DNA of 64,000 nucleotides from Enterococcus pallens ATCC BAA-351 (GCF_000407485.1 NZ_ASWD01000001.1:1178001-1242000); one strand, 5' to 3'; shown: positions 8,202-17,176, counted from the stretch's first letter. Numbers and translations are program-made. Notes: generated by a model not told the origin, from the sequence alone.

Positions 8202-8727
8202 CTACATCAGCTTCCCAGCTGCTTGAAAGAATTCTTCCTGGCTGATTTTGCCTAAGACAAATTTCTTGCTAAGCAAGCACATTTCGATAGTGGCTGTAGG
8301 TGCTTCCTCCAGCTGTTCCTGCCATTTCTCTTCGTTGTCCAAAGGCTTAAACACAGATTGTTTTTTGGAGAAAGCTTGATAGTATCGCAAGCCCAATTTC
8401 CGCTGTGAAATTGCATTCAGGTGAATGCCGTCAGGGTTGGCAGTTAAACCTTCTGCGGTGAAAAAGTAGCAGTTCTCTCCTTGTGCTGCCACCTTCAGTT
8501 CAAGGAATTAATCCCAGTTTCTCGTCAGGATGCTGCTTCACCCATAGAAAGCAGCGGCCCTACTCCAGCGATTTCTCGATCAAAAGGAAGGGGCTCAGCC
8601 ACTGTTTGCAAACAACCATTGCGCAGCATTTGAAGTGCTCGTGATAAATTGGTGCTGTTTCCTCGATAAATCTGTGACCAGCCATGTTGGACTGACTGAA
8701 CTGATTGATTAATAAAATTGATTGCAT
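8202..8727 (-). pseudogene. SGNH/sialate O-acetylesterase-like protein, frameshifted and internally deleted
   Basis: On the minus strand, ATG 8727 gives MQSILLINQF then QSNMAGHRFIEE, the block I region of SASA-type esterases (the catalytic Ser of GQSNMAG is kept). The match moves to a second frame (MLRNG, EPLPFDREIAGVG), then to a third (HPDEKLGLIP, stop, TEGGS). It next jumps directly to the C-terminal block ENCYFFTAEGLTANPDGIHLNAISQ, which carries the catalytic D-x-x-H motif, ending at 8202. The central 100 or so residues of the family are missing. At least two frameshifts, one nonsense codon and a deletion make this a clear pseudogene. The intact family deacetylates sugars, so it may once have served the neighbouring PTS operon. 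Confidence 0.85.
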
Positions 8728-8961
8728 TGGGCACGCTTTTTTCAATGAGTAATGTGCTAAATATTTTGGGGAATAAAAATGGTTTTCCCTTTTTTTGCGT
8801 AACTTAATTATGAACCGATAAATGAAGGCGTCGAAAAAATTTGACAAACACTCTCTTTTCCACTCCTATCGCTGTCTTAAGGCGTCTTTGTTCTATCGGT
8901 TCTTTACTAAAATGACAACTGTGTTGACTATTTTTCACTCGGAAAATGACTAAAGCTAATC

Positions 8962-8993
8962 AAGATCGGAACGGATCGTTCGGGTCTTTTTTT
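8962..8993 (+). terminator. Orphan terminator-like hairpin upstream of the two-component operon
   Basis: Stem of about 11 bp with one mismatch (8962-8973 with 8977-8988) followed by seven T residues. No plus-strand gene precedes it within 800 bases, so it may shield the response regulator from upstream transcription or be a leftover. Confidence 0.5.
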
Positions 8994-9006
8994 CTGTATA
9001 CGGATT

Positions 9007-9036
9007 TTGCTGTGAAATCTAACCCCATGCTATACT
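9007..9036 (+). promoter_or_regulatory. Possible promoter of the two-component operon
   Basis: TTGCTG (9007-9012), 18-base spacer, TATACT (9031-9036), 57 bases before ATG 9094. The -35 element is imperfect. Confidence 0.5.
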
Positions 9037-9093
9037 TAAAAAGAAGCTGCTTGCCATCAAGACCAGTTTAGATATAGACAGGGGAGACTACTT

Positions 9094-9783
9094 ATGACAC
9101 ATATTTTTCTCGTTGAGGATGATCAGACGATTGCTAAAAATTTGATGCTGTTATTACGCACAGAGGGTTTTGCAGTTACGCATGCCGCTACCCGCAAGGA
9201 AGCATTGAAATTGTTGCCTGTTCAGCGGTTTGATTTGGCGTTGATCGACATCTCTTTGCCAGATGGAAATGGGTTCACCGTATGTACTGAAGTGAAAGAG
9301 TTTCAAACGATTCCGGTTATTTTTCTGACAGCTTCAGATGATGAAGCCAGTGTAGTAACCGGACTGAACATGGGAGCGGATGACTATATCACAAAGCCGT
9401 TTCGACCGAGAGAGTTAGTTGCTCGCATCAAAAATGCCTTGCGCAAGACTAGCGGCATCCCAGTTGCTTTTGAAATCCAAAACGTACAGGTAGACACCGC
9501 CAGTGGAGTTGTAAAAAAGGGCGGCAACGAAGTATTTCTTTCCGCTTTAGAGTATCGTCTGCTGTTGGTGTTTATTAACAATCCGACAAGTATCATTCCT
9601 AGAGCGCGGCTGTTGGATGAACTTTGGGACGCTGCTGGCGAATTTGTTAATGACAATACCTTGACTGTTTACATTAAACGGCTGCGGGAAAAGATTGAGG
9701 ATGATCCTGCTAAACCGCAGCTGATTTTAACGGTTCGGGGAACCGGCTATCGTTTAGGAGGCAGAGATCATGCTCCGAAATAA
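9094..9783 (+). CDS. OmpR/PhoB-family response regulator
   Basis: 229 residues: a receiver domain (1-115) with acidic pocket EDD near the N-terminus, phospho-acceptor Asp52 (LIDISLPDG) and the Lys of ITKPF near 103, then a winged-helix DNA-binding domain (LSALEYRLLL through LILTVRGTGYRL). Its stop overlaps the start of the sensor kinase gene (9770), so the pair is translationally coupled. It presumably controls the ABC transporter genes at 10836-14095, as in peptide-antibiotic or envelope-stress modules of Firmicutes. The target is inferred from position only. Confidence 0.93.
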   Translation: MTHIFLVEDDQTIAKNLMLLLRTEGFAVTHAATRKEALKLLPVQRFDLALIDISLPDGNGFTVCTEVKEFQTIPVIFLTASDDEASVVTGLNMGADDYITKPFRPRELVARIKNALRKTSGIPVAFEIQNVQVDTASGVVKKGGNEVFLSALEYRLLLVFINNPTSIIPRARLLDELWDAAGEFVNDNTLTVYIKRLREKIEDDPAKPQLILTVRGTGYRLGGRDHAPK

Positions 9784-10759
9784 AGAATTTCGCTGGTTGC
9801 TTTTAGTGCTTGGCGGACTAACGCTCGTTTTTACCATCGTTGGCTGGAAAATAAGTCCGGCGGCTGGCAGCTTACTGCTGATTTCAGCCGTTGTTTTCAG
9901 CGTGGTCTTTTTTATCTTTACTCAAAAACGCTATCAAAGCATCGCCCGCATTTCCCATCAAATTGATCTGGTGCTGCACAATGAGGAACGGTTATTCATG
10001 AACGAGCTGCAGGAGGGAGAACTGTCGATTTTACAAAGTGAAATTACTAAAATGACGCAGCGAATCCGCGAACAAAATGCGGCTCTAAAAAAAGAAAAAA
10101 CACATTTAGCAGATTCTTTGGCCGACGTAGCTCATCAGCTCCGCACGCCATTGACTTCCGCCAATCTAGCGTTGTCGCTGCTGGAAGATACAACTGATCA
10201 AAAGGAGCGCAAGGTTTTGGTACGGGAAACTGAAGATTTACTGCTGCGGATGGATTGGCTCTTAACCTCTTTGTTGAAAATTTCTCGTTTGGATGCTGGA
10301 GTGGTGACGTTCCAAAATGAAACTATTGCTATGAATACGTTGCTTCAAACGGCATTGCGGCCTTTAGCTATTCCAATGGAGCTGCGAAGCATTCGAATTC
10401 AGCTGGAAGTTCCAGCAACGGTTACAATCACTGGCGATCCGGGCTGGTTGTCAGAGGCCTTGCAGAATATTTTAAAAAATTGTATGGAAAGCTTGGATGA
10501 AGGCGGCCAAATTGAGCTAACCTGCAGTGACAATCCACTGTTCACTGAGCTGAGGATTCATGATAGTGGTCATGGGTTTCGGCAGGCGGATTTACCGCAT
10601 GTGTTTGAACGGTTTTATCGGGGAGAAAAGGATCAAGCCACGGGCTATGGAATTGGCTTGGCGCTTTGCAAAATGATTATTACTCGCCAAAATGGAACGA
10701 TTACTGCTCAGAATCATCCGCAGGGTGGCGCGCTTTTTGTTCTCCGTTTTCCAAAGTGA
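9770..10759 (+). CDS. Sensor histidine kinase
   Basis: 329 residues. Two N-terminal membrane segments (about 8-28 and 33-53) are separated by only a few residues, so there is almost no extracellular domain. They are followed by a short linker, the H-box VAHQLRTPLTSA with phospho-accepting His122, an N-box (NILKNCMES) and the ATP lid (GYGIGLALCKMI). This small-loop design is that of intramembrane-sensing kinases, several of which sense through an ABC transporter partner; the transporter genes are immediately downstream. ATG 9770 overlaps the response regulator gene by 14 bases. Confidence 0.92.
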   Translation: MLRNKEFRWLLLVLGGLTLVFTIVGWKISPAAGSLLLISAVVFSVVFFIFTQKRYQSIARISHQIDLVLHNEERLFMNELQEGELSILQSEITKMTQRIREQNAALKKEKTHLADSLADVAHQLRTPLTSANLALSLLEDTTDQKERKVLVRETEDLLLRMDWLLTSLLKISRLDAGVVTFQNETIAMNTLLQTALRPLAIPMELRSIRIQLEVPATVTITGDPGWLSEALQNILKNCMESLDEGGQIELTCSDNPLFTELRIHDSGHGFRQADLPHVFERFYRGEKDQATGYGIGLALCKMIITRQNGTITAQNHPQGGALFVLRFPK

Positions 10760-10835
10760 CGAATCTCTCACTTTAAAGTCACTTGGTTGCAAGCTAGAGG
10801 TTCTATGATAAAAGAAAAGAAAGGAGCCGCCTATC

Positions 10836-11522
10836 ATGGAGCTTTTGAGAATTGAAAATGTAAGGAAGATTTATGGCACGGGAGAAAATCAAGTCGCCGC
10901 CTTAGATGGGGTTTCACTGACGATTGAGAAGGGGGAATTTGTTGCTATTATTGGTTCTTCCGGTTCAGGGAAATCAACCCTGCTGCATATTATTGGTGGG
11001 GTAGATGTGCCCACTAGTGGAAAAGTGTACGTTGATGGACAGGATGTTTATGCGCAAACGAACGAAAAGCTGGCAATTTTTCGGCGCCGGCAGGTGGGCT
11101 TGATTTATCAATTTCATAATTTGATTCCCACATTGAACGTAGTTGAAAATATTACTTTGCCAGTGCTAATGGATAAACGAAGGGTAAATCAAGAGCGGTT
11201 GAAGGAATTATTAGAGCTGTTGGGTCTGGAAAAAAGGCAAAATCATTTGCCCAATCAGCTTTCGGGCGGTCAACAGCAGCGCGTTTCGGTGGGGCGGGCA
11301 TTGATGAATGCTCCAGCGGTTATGCTGGCGGATGAACCAACAGGCAGCTTGGACAGCCGAAATGGGCACGAAATTATCCAATTGCTGAAGCTTAGTAACC
11401 GCAAGTATGGACAAACCTTAATCGTGGTTACTCATGATGAGAGCATTGCGTTGCAGGCTGATCGGATCATTGGGATTTCTGATGGTAAAGTGGTGCGAGA
11501 TGAGCGGACGGTGCGTCCATGA
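10836..11522 (+). CDS. ABC transporter ATP-binding protein, MacB/LolD type
   Basis: 228 residues with Walker A GSSGSGKST (about residue 38), Q-loop, signature LSGGQQQR (about 140), Walker B VMLADEPTG (about 160) and the H-loop VTHD. The sequence is of the family that pairs with FtsX-type permeases. ATG 10836 follows an AAAGGAG site, and its end overlaps the permease start (11519) by four bases. It powers the permease 11519-14095. A role in antimicrobial peptide resistance or lipoprotein/signal handling is plausible but not shown. Confidence 0.93.
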   Translation: MELLRIENVRKIYGTGENQVAALDGVSLTIEKGEFVAIIGSSGSGKSTLLHIIGGVDVPTSGKVYVDGQDVYAQTNEKLAIFRRRQVGLIYQFHNLIPTLNVVENITLPVLMDKRRVNQERLKELLELLGLEKRQNHLPNQLSGGQQQRVSVGRALMNAPAVMLADEPTGSLDSRNGHEIIQLLKLSNRKYGQTLIVVTHDESIALQADRIIGISDGKVVRDERTVRP

Positions 11523-14095
11523 GTATTTTCAATAAGGTAACCATGGAAAGTATGAAGAAAAGCCGGACACGTACGTTAGTTACAATCATTGGTGTTGCTT
11601 TGTCAGCGGCGATGATTACCGCGGTAGCAACCTTCGCGCTGTCACTGCAGGATTACACGATACGAGGAGCCAGTGAAAAATATGGCAGCTGGCACGTGTC
11701 TTTTCCTGACGCAACGGCTTCTTTTGTGGAAAAGCAAGAGCATAATGACGAAGTAGCTAGTCTCACTACTTTTGAAAATCTAGGCTATGCTTCTTTGTCT
11801 GATGGGAAAAATCCTAATAAGCCCTATTTGTTTATGGCTGGTTTTAATCAGTCGACCTTTGAACAGCTACCGCTTCAGTTAGTTTCTGGTCGATTGCCAA
11901 AGAATAGCAGTGAGGTTCTTATTCCTGAGCATTTGGCCTCAAATGGTGGCGTGCACATTGCAGTAGGAGACAGCATTACCTTGGATCTTGGCGAACGAAG
12001 ACAGGAAAATCAAGTTCTCGGGCAACATGATCCATACTCAATTGAAGGAGAGCCTGGAGCATTCAAAGAAAAACTGGTACCCAAAATGACGAAAACCTAC
12101 AAGGTTGTGGGAATTTGCCAACGTCCTAGCTTTGAGGAATTCACTGCACCGGGCTATACCTTAATCACAGCAGCTGATCCGGCCGTCCCAGCGATTAGCC
12201 GTAATGCATTTGTCACCCTGAAGAATCCAAGAATGGTGAAAGACTATGCAGAAAAGGTCGCAGGTAAAAATTCTTACGTTTTAAATGAAAACGTGCTGCG
12301 CTTTATGGGATTATCTGAGGACACGATTTTTAATACACTGCTCTTTTCGGTTGGCGGAATATTAGTGCTGCTGGTAATGGTGGGTTCGATTTTTCTGATT
12401 TATAATTCCTTCGTCATTTCTCTGAATGAACGTACTCAGCAGTTCGGGATTCTTTCCTCCGTTGGGGCCACACCAAAACAGCTGCGTAATTCTGTCCTGT
12501 TTGAAGGGATTTGTATTGGAGCAATTGGGATTCCTTTAGGGATGCTTGCTGGACTGGGCAGCATTCGTTTGGTTATTTCCTTAGTAGCTAGAAATTTTAG
12601 CAACATTATGTATGCCAATGTGCCGTTGAAATTAATCCTCTCAGTACCGGTGCTGCTTTTTGCCGCCTTGATCAGCTTAATTACTATTTTAATTTCAGCT
12701 TATTTACCAGCACGCAAAGCAGCAAATACACCTATAATGGAAAGCATTCGTCAAACGAATGAGGTAAAGCTGGAAGTAAAGAATATCCGAACATCAAAGC
12801 TCGCTGAAAGGTTGTATGGTTTAGAAGGAACCTTGGCGTTGAAAAATTTCAAACGCAACAAAAAACGTTACCGCAGCATCGTGCTGTCATTAACCTTGAG
12901 TGTGGTATTGTTTGTAGCTGCTCGTTCCTTTGGGGCGCATTTGCAGCAGGCTGCCGAACAATCAGTTGTAGACAGTGATTACGATTTGGTTTTTACCACA
13001 CCAGATATGCCGGAAAACCAACTGTTCCAGCTGTATGATGAATTGAAAACAGTCGATGGTGTTAGCGCGAGTTCTTATCAGGCTAACGTAAATTATTCTA
13101 CGGTAGTGCCTACGACAGAATTATCGTCCGCTTATCGAAGCAAGCTGCAAGAGCCGACAGCCCAAACCCATACGTTTCCGCTGACAATTCAATTTATCGA
13201 AGATCGTGAGTACCGAAAATTTCTTCAAAGCTTGAATTTACCAGTGGAAGAATACATGGGCACAAATGCTAAAATGACAGCAGTGGCTAAGTCCAAAGCT
13301 GGAAAACCAAAGAATGGAAAAAGCGAGCTGATTGATTTATTTGCACAGGACAAACAGACACTGACAATAACGCCTAAGACAGAAGCTCCCAATGCTGCTC
13401 AGCAACAGGTGGACGTAACCTTTGTTGATACCATTCCACTGGATACCCTGCCAAGCCAGCCGGGAGAACGTAAATCCGATGTTTTTATGATTGTGGCGCC
13501 TTATCAGCTGAAGGAACAGTTTTCTCCAGCCGGAATCCAGCAGCAATTAGGCTTGACCTTCTTATCTGACCGCCCAGCGCAATCGGTGAAGGAAATGGAG
13601 AATATCCTTCAACAAAAGGGGATCACGTCAGCTTATACCTTGTACAATGCAAAAGAAATCTTCGATCAGAATCGCAACATTATTTTCGTAGTCAATGTTT
13701 TCGCCTATGTCTTTGTAGGAATGATTTCTTTAATTGCTGTTGCCAATGTATTCAATACGATTTCGACCAATATCAAGCTGCGTAGAAGAGAATTAGCGAT
13801 GCTGCGATCAGTAGGAATGTCCGATCGGGGCTTCAATAAGATGATGCTTTTTGAATGTGCCCTGTATGGCTTGCGGGCATTACTGTTGGGAATACCTGCT
13901 GCAGCAATCATTGCGTGGTTGATCTATAAAGGAATGGTTGCAGGTGGCGCTGAAATATCCTTCCTGTTTCCTTGGGGCAGTCTATTAATTAGTATGACAA
14001 GTGTCTTTCTAATTGTATTGATCACCATGTTTTATGCTGTCAGCAAATTGAAAAAAGAAAATATCATTGATGCCTTACGCGATGACTTAGCGTAA
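11519..14095 (+). CDS. FtsX-family ABC transporter permease
   Basis: 858 residues with two FtsX core domains. The first membrane helix lies at about 19-41, then an extracytoplasmic region to about 270, three helices in 275-400, a helix near 445-460, a second large extracytoplasmic region (about 465-720) and three helices in 725-850. Signature pieces are GILSSVGATPKQLR and LAMLRSVGMSDRGF, each after a membrane helix. That is about eight helices and 200 residues more than BceB-type permeases (about 650), so it is a duplicated FtsX layout rather than a BceB. Such mechanotransmission transporters usually do not move small solutes but act on peptides, lipids or envelope enzymes. Confidence 0.92.
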   Translation: MSIFNKVTMESMKKSRTRTLVTIIGVALSAAMITAVATFALSLQDYTIRGASEKYGSWHVSFPDATASFVEKQEHNDEVASLTTFENLGYASLSDGKNPNKPYLFMAGFNQSTFEQLPLQLVSGRLPKNSSEVLIPEHLASNGGVHIAVGDSITLDLGERRQENQVLGQHDPYSIEGEPGAFKEKLVPKMTKTYKVVGICQRPSFEEFTAPGYTLITAADPAVPAISRNAFVTLKNPRMVKDYAEKVAGKNSYVLNENVLRFMGLSEDTIFNTLLFSVGGILVLLVMVGSIFLIYNSFVISLNERTQQFGILSSVGATPKQLRNSVLFEGICIGAIGIPLGMLAGLGSIRLVISLVARNFSNIMYANVPLKLILSVPVLLFAALISLITILISAYLPARKAANTPIMESIRQTNEVKLEVKNIRTSKLAERLYGLEGTLALKNFKRNKKRYRSIVLSLTLSVVLFVAARSFGAHLQQAAEQSVVDSDYDLVFTTPDMPENQLFQLYDELKTVDGVSASSYQANVNYSTVVPTTELSSAYRSKLQEPTAQTHTFPLTIQFIEDREYRKFLQSLNLPVEEYMGTNAKMTAVAKSKAGKPKNGKSELIDLFAQDKQTLTITPKTEAPNAAQQQVDVTFVDTIPLDTLPSQPGERKSDVFMIVAPYQLKEQFSPAGIQQQLGLTFLSDRPAQSVKEMENILQQKGITSAYTLYNAKEIFDQNRNIIFVVNVFAYVFVGMISLIAVANVFNTISTNIKLRRRELAMLRSVGMSDRGFNKMMLFECALYGLRALLLGIPAAAIIAWLIYKGMVAGGAEISFLFPWGSLLISMTSVFLIVLITMFYAVSKLKKENIIDALRDDLA

Positions 14096-14173
14096 TCTTT
14101 TCTCAATAAAAGTTCTCGTTGACTTTCCCCTTACTGGAACCTTTACCATAGGATCAGAAACGGGGGAATGAAA

Positions 14174-15145
14174 ATGACGAACGAAAAATTTAGGGCCTTA
14201 GAGAATAGGATTCAAACAACGTATGGCAACACAGCAGGAATTGCTGTAGTAAAGAATGGGGATTTGGTTTATGAACAGTATTTTGGCGACTGTGACGCAG
14301 ATAATTTTATCCATGTTTTTTCAGTTACCAAAAGTGTCATTTCAGCATTGATCGGAATTGCTTTAGACAAAGGCTATATCAGCAGTCTTGATCAGAAAGT
14401 GCTGGAGTTTTTCCCGGACTACCAGGTGGATCAACAGGAAAAAATGATTCAAGAGGTTACTATACGAGACTTGCTGACAATGACAGCGCCTTATAAGGAA
14501 AAGCAGAATCCTTATCCAGAATATTTCACTAGTCTTGATTGGGTGGAATTTTCATTAGACATGTTAGGCGGTAATGGAAAAATTGGCGACTTTCAATACG
14601 CCCCATTAATTGGTCCTGATATTTTATCCGGTATTTTGGAAAAGGTCAGCGGACAAACTGTTTTAGAATTTGCTCGCGAACAATTATTTGCCCCGATGGA
14701 CATTTCAGTGGCCGAAGCAATCACCTTTCCTAGCCAAGAAGAACAGATGGCCTTTTATGATTCAACCACTACCAGCGGGTGGGTAGCTGGTCCGACTGGT
14801 GTGAATACGGCGGGGTGGGGCCTAACCTTGACGACTAAAGATATGGCAAAAATCGGCCAGCTATATTTGGCTGGGGGTGTTTGGAACCAGCAGCAGCTGG
14901 TGCCTAAAAAATGGATTGAAGAGAGTACTCGAGAGCATAGCTGCTGGAAGGAGATGAATCTTCACTATGGGTATCTATGGTGGGTACTGGGAGAGGGAAC
15001 TTTTGCCGCACTAGGCGATGGCGGAAACACGATTTATGTAAATCCGCAAAAACAGCTGGCCGTAGCGATCTCAGCTTTGTTTGTCCCAGAAGCAGAGGAT
15101 CGGATTGAGTTAATTAAGACTGAAATTGAGCCGTTGTTTGACTAA
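14174..15145 (+). CDS. Serine hydrolase of the beta-lactamase/class C family
   Basis: 323 residues. The SxxK motif is Ser50-Val-Thr-Lys53 (FSVTKSVISALIGIAL), and the C-terminal GDGGNTIYVNPQ block matches the third family box. No signal peptide or membrane segment is visible, so it is probably cytoplasmic. It is more likely an esterase or peptidase-like hydrolase than a resistance beta-lactamase. The G5 tract at 14162-14166 lies seven bases before ATG 14174, so I prefer this start over ATG 14168. It has its own transcription unit; no functional link to the transporter upstream can be shown. Confidence 0.85.
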   Translation: MTNEKFRALENRIQTTYGNTAGIAVVKNGDLVYEQYFGDCDADNFIHVFSVTKSVISALIGIALDKGYISSLDQKVLEFFPDYQVDQQEKMIQEVTIRDLLTMTAPYKEKQNPYPEYFTSLDWVEFSLDMLGGNGKIGDFQYAPLIGPDILSGILEKVSGQTVLEFAREQLFAPMDISVAEAITFPSQEEQMAFYDSTTTSGWVAGPTGVNTAGWGLTLTTKDMAKIGQLYLAGGVWNQQQLVPKKWIEESTREHSCWKEMNLHYGYLWWVLGEGTFAALGDGGNTIYVNPQKQLAVAISALFVPEAEDRIELIKTEIEPLFD

Positions 15146-15187
15146 AAAATACCAGACTGGAATGCAATCATTCCATCTGGTATTTTT
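15146..15187. terminator. Bidirectional terminator between serine hydrolase and XRE gene
   Basis: Long stem (15146-15164 with 15169-15187), A-rich on one side and T-rich on the other, so it works in both directions between the convergent genes. Confidence 0.88.
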
Positions 15188-15188
15188 T

Positions 15189-15398
15189 CTATTCTTCATC
15201 TTCGATATACTCCAAAATATCTCCTGGCTGGCAGTTCAATACCTTGCAAATTTCATTTAAGGTAGAAAAGCGAATAGCCTTGGCCTTTCCAGTCTTCAGA
15301 ATGGAGATATTGGCATTGGACATGCCAACCCGTTTGGCTAGTTCGCCAGAGGGCATTTTATTCTTGGCTAAAACGACATCCAGATTTACTTGAATCAT
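15189..15398 (-). CDS. Small XRE-family transcriptional regulator
   Basis: 69 residues, essentially only a Cro/C1-type helix-turn-helix: GELAKRVGMSNANISILKTGKAKAIRFSTLNEICKV split over helices 2-4, ending in QPGDILEYIEDEE. An AAGGAGG site precedes ATG 15398. The membrane protein gene at 15421-15939 ends 22 bases upstream, so the two are co-transcribed; this XRE plus DUF2975 pairing is common in Firmicutes. It probably autoregulates the pair through the ATATCGA boxes at 16013-16067. Confidence 0.9.
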   Translation of the reverse strand: MIQVNLDVVLAKNKMPSGELAKRVGMSNANISILKTGKAKAIRFSTLNEICKVLNCQPGDILEYIEDEE

Positions 15399-15420
15399 TG
15401 GTTTTCCTCCTTGTAAAGTC

Positions 15421-15939
15421 TCAGATTGTCAACTTGTTTTCTTCAGCAATCAAATTAGCTCTTTCCAAAATCTTAGCTAAGGCCCAAACGATGGCAGCCC
15501 CTACCATATAGGTTAGATCTAGTGAGAATCCTCCCGTACTAAAGCCCTGTAACTGCGCCATTACATCAGGCAAGCTGCTGGCAAAGGATAAGATCAGCAA
15601 TAAAGCTGCAACTTTTTTAGCAGTAGTTACATTTTCGGAAACGAAGATTCGATCCATTTCCAAATTTTTGAAGAAACTGCGAGTGAAGTAGAACAAGATA
15701 CCATTCAAAATAAAGAGAATCATCAGGGAGCCAATAATTAATGGTGAGGCAAACAGCATAGGAGTTTTTGCTCCGTAGATTAAGTCACCATCGAAAATAG
15801 ATTGGATAAAACTTTGAGCTTGAGAGGTGTGCAATACGAAAGCCATCCCCAGCACAGCGACAGCCGCGATCACCATTAAGCCAATTGCCAAACTAAAAAT
15901 AATTTTCAAACCTTTATATACATTTTTTTCTGCGTTCAT
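15421..15939 (-). CDS. DUF2975-type membrane protein
   Basis: 172 residues with four predicted membrane helices (about 14-36, 60-82, 105-125 and 132-152) and the typical DUF2975 sequence between. Its molecular role is unknown; the family is nearly always encoded beside a tiny XRE regulator, as here. On the minus strand AGGAG lies nine bases before ATG 15939, so this start is preferred to ATG 15945; the open frame to 16053 has no ribosome site. Sensing or immunity functions have been suggested for such pairs, but nothing in the sequence proves this. Confidence 0.82.
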   Translation of the reverse strand: MNAEKNVYKGLKIIFSLAIGLMVIAAVAVLGMAFVLHTSQAQSFIQSIFDGDLIYGAKTPMLFASPLIIGSLMILFILNGILFYFTRSFFKNLEMDRIFVSENVTTAKKVAALLLILSFASSLPDVMAQLQGFSTGGFSLDLTYMVGAAIVWALAKILERANLIAEENKLTI

Positions 15940-16012
15940 TGTCATACACTCCTTTTTTTGGTTAAACGTTAACCTTGAACACAGTTTATACCTTTGTTTA
16001 AAGTAAGTCAAC

Positions 16013-16067
16013 AAAAATATATCGATAATCGATAAAAAAATATCGCTTTTCACTAAAAATATATCGA
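16013..16067 (-). promoter_or_regulatory. Repeated ATATCGA boxes upstream of the DUF2975/XRE operon
   Basis: AAAAATATATCGA occurs at 16013-16025 and again at 16055-16067, with a partial copy (AAAAAATATCG) between and a nearby ATCGAT. They lie just upstream of a weak minus-strand promoter (AGTCAA at 16006-16011 and TTTATA at 15985-15990 on the plus strand). Candidate operator for the XRE protein. Confidence 0.5.
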
Positions 16068-16167
16068 ATTTCGGTTTGAGGAAGTATTGGAAATGGCTCT
16101 GTGGCGTAGTTTAGGGCAGGAAATCGTTTAGAAAAAATACCATTAAAAAAATTTTTCAAATTAGTGA

Positions 16168-16196
16168 TTGACAGCGTTTTCTCACCGTGCTATGAT
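16168..16196 (+). promoter_or_regulatory. Promoter of the licT/beta-glucoside operon with overlapping cre site
   Basis: TTGACA (16168-16173), 17-base spacer, TATGAT (16191-16196). A CcpA cre-like sequence TGACAGCGTTTTCT (16169-16182, one mismatch to the WGAAARCGYTTWCW form) overlaps the -35 box, indicating glucose repression. Confidence 0.85.
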
Positions 16197-16212
16197 TTAT
16201 TCAGATATATGA

Positions 16213-16284
16213 GGAGTGTAACTGATCCGATCAGGCACCACCAAATCTACTGTAGTTATAACTACTTTAGTTTGGTGTTTTTTT
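16213..16284 (+). promoter_or_regulatory. RAT antiterminator and overlapping terminator ahead of licT
   Basis: GGAGTGTAACTGATCC followed by GATCAGGCACCACC (16213-16242) matches the ribonucleic antiterminator targets of LicT/SacY proteins. It overlaps the first bases of a terminator stem (16239-16245 with 16271-16277) followed by a T run. LicT bound to the RAT would prevent the terminator from forming, giving autoregulation. Confidence 0.85.
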
Positions 16285-16327
16285 GTTTTTCTGGCCATAA
16301 AGATAAGAGGTGATCAACATTTATTCG

Positions 16328-17167
16328 ATGATAAAATCACTAAACAACAATCTCGTTTTGGCAGTGGATGAACACCAAGAAGAATTTGTATTGTTTGGCA
16401 AAGGTATTGGCTTCAGAATGAAGAAGGGGGACATTGTTGATCAAAGTTTAGTGATAAAAACTTTTCAAGCAAAGGATCGGGAACAAGATTTTAGTACTTT
16501 TTTTGACGCGATCTCACCAGAGGTATTAACTGCCTGTGAGAAAATTATTGAACAAGGAGAGGCGGCATTAAACAAGAAGCTCAATGCCAGCATCATTGTT
16601 TCATTAGCTGACCATCTACAGTCAGCGGTAGATCGTTTCCAAGAGAATCAGGTAATTCCAGAAAACGCGTTGCAATGGGAGATCCCATTTCTCTATTATA
16701 AGGAATATCAGTTGGGGAAAATGGCCTTGGAGATTGTCGAGCAAGTAGTCGGTGTCCAGCTGCCTAAACTAGAGGCTTCCTTTATTGCGTTGCATTTTGT
16801 CAATGCCCAAGATGGTTTGGAATCGATGGATGAAACCTTGTTAATCACGGAAATTACTAAAAGCATTGTAAAAATTATCCAGTCATTGTACGATGTGTCA
16901 CTGAACAAGGAAAGTATTAATTATTCGCGGTTTGTGACCCATATCCGCTATTTCATGAATCGACAGCTGCATAATAAAGTACTAAAGCCCCATTCAGATA
17001 ATAAATTATTTGAAATTATTCAAGCTCAGTATCCTATGAGCTATGCCTGTGGCCTAATGGTTCGGGAAATGTTAAAAAAGGACTATCAAATGCAAATTAG
17101 TAATGATGAAATGGTGTATTTAATTATCCATATTGAACGAGTGGTTTCTGAAATGAAAACTGAATAA
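16328..17167 (+). CDS. licT: LicT/BglG-family transcription antiterminator
   Basis: 279 residues from ATG 16328: an RNA-binding CAT domain (IKSLNNNLVLAVDEHQEE, then GKGIGFRMKKGDIVD; about 1-55) and two PRD domains with their regulatory histidines (SLADHLQSAVDR and FIALHFVNAQ; later RFVTHIRYFMNRQL and VYLIIHIERV). It binds the RAT hairpins at 16213 and 17177 when beta-glucoside is present and activates transcription through both. The start is uncertain: the only good ribosome site (AAGAGGTGATC, 16305-16315) is 17 bases from ATG 16328, but eight bases from an in-frame ATT at 16319, and it overlaps GTG 16310. Confidence 0.92.
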   Translation: MIKSLNNNLVLAVDEHQEEFVLFGKGIGFRMKKGDIVDQSLVIKTFQAKDREQDFSTFFDAISPEVLTACEKIIEQGEAALNKKLNASIIVSLADHLQSAVDRFQENQVIPENALQWEIPFLYYKEYQLGKMALEIVEQVVGVQLPKLEASFIALHFVNAQDGLESMDETLLITEITKSIVKIIQSLYDVSLNKESINYSRFVTHIRYFMNRQLHNKVLKPHSDNKLFEIIQAQYPMSYACGLMVREMLKKDYQMQISNDEMVYLIIHIERVVSEMKTE

Positions 17168-17176
17168 ACGTAACTA

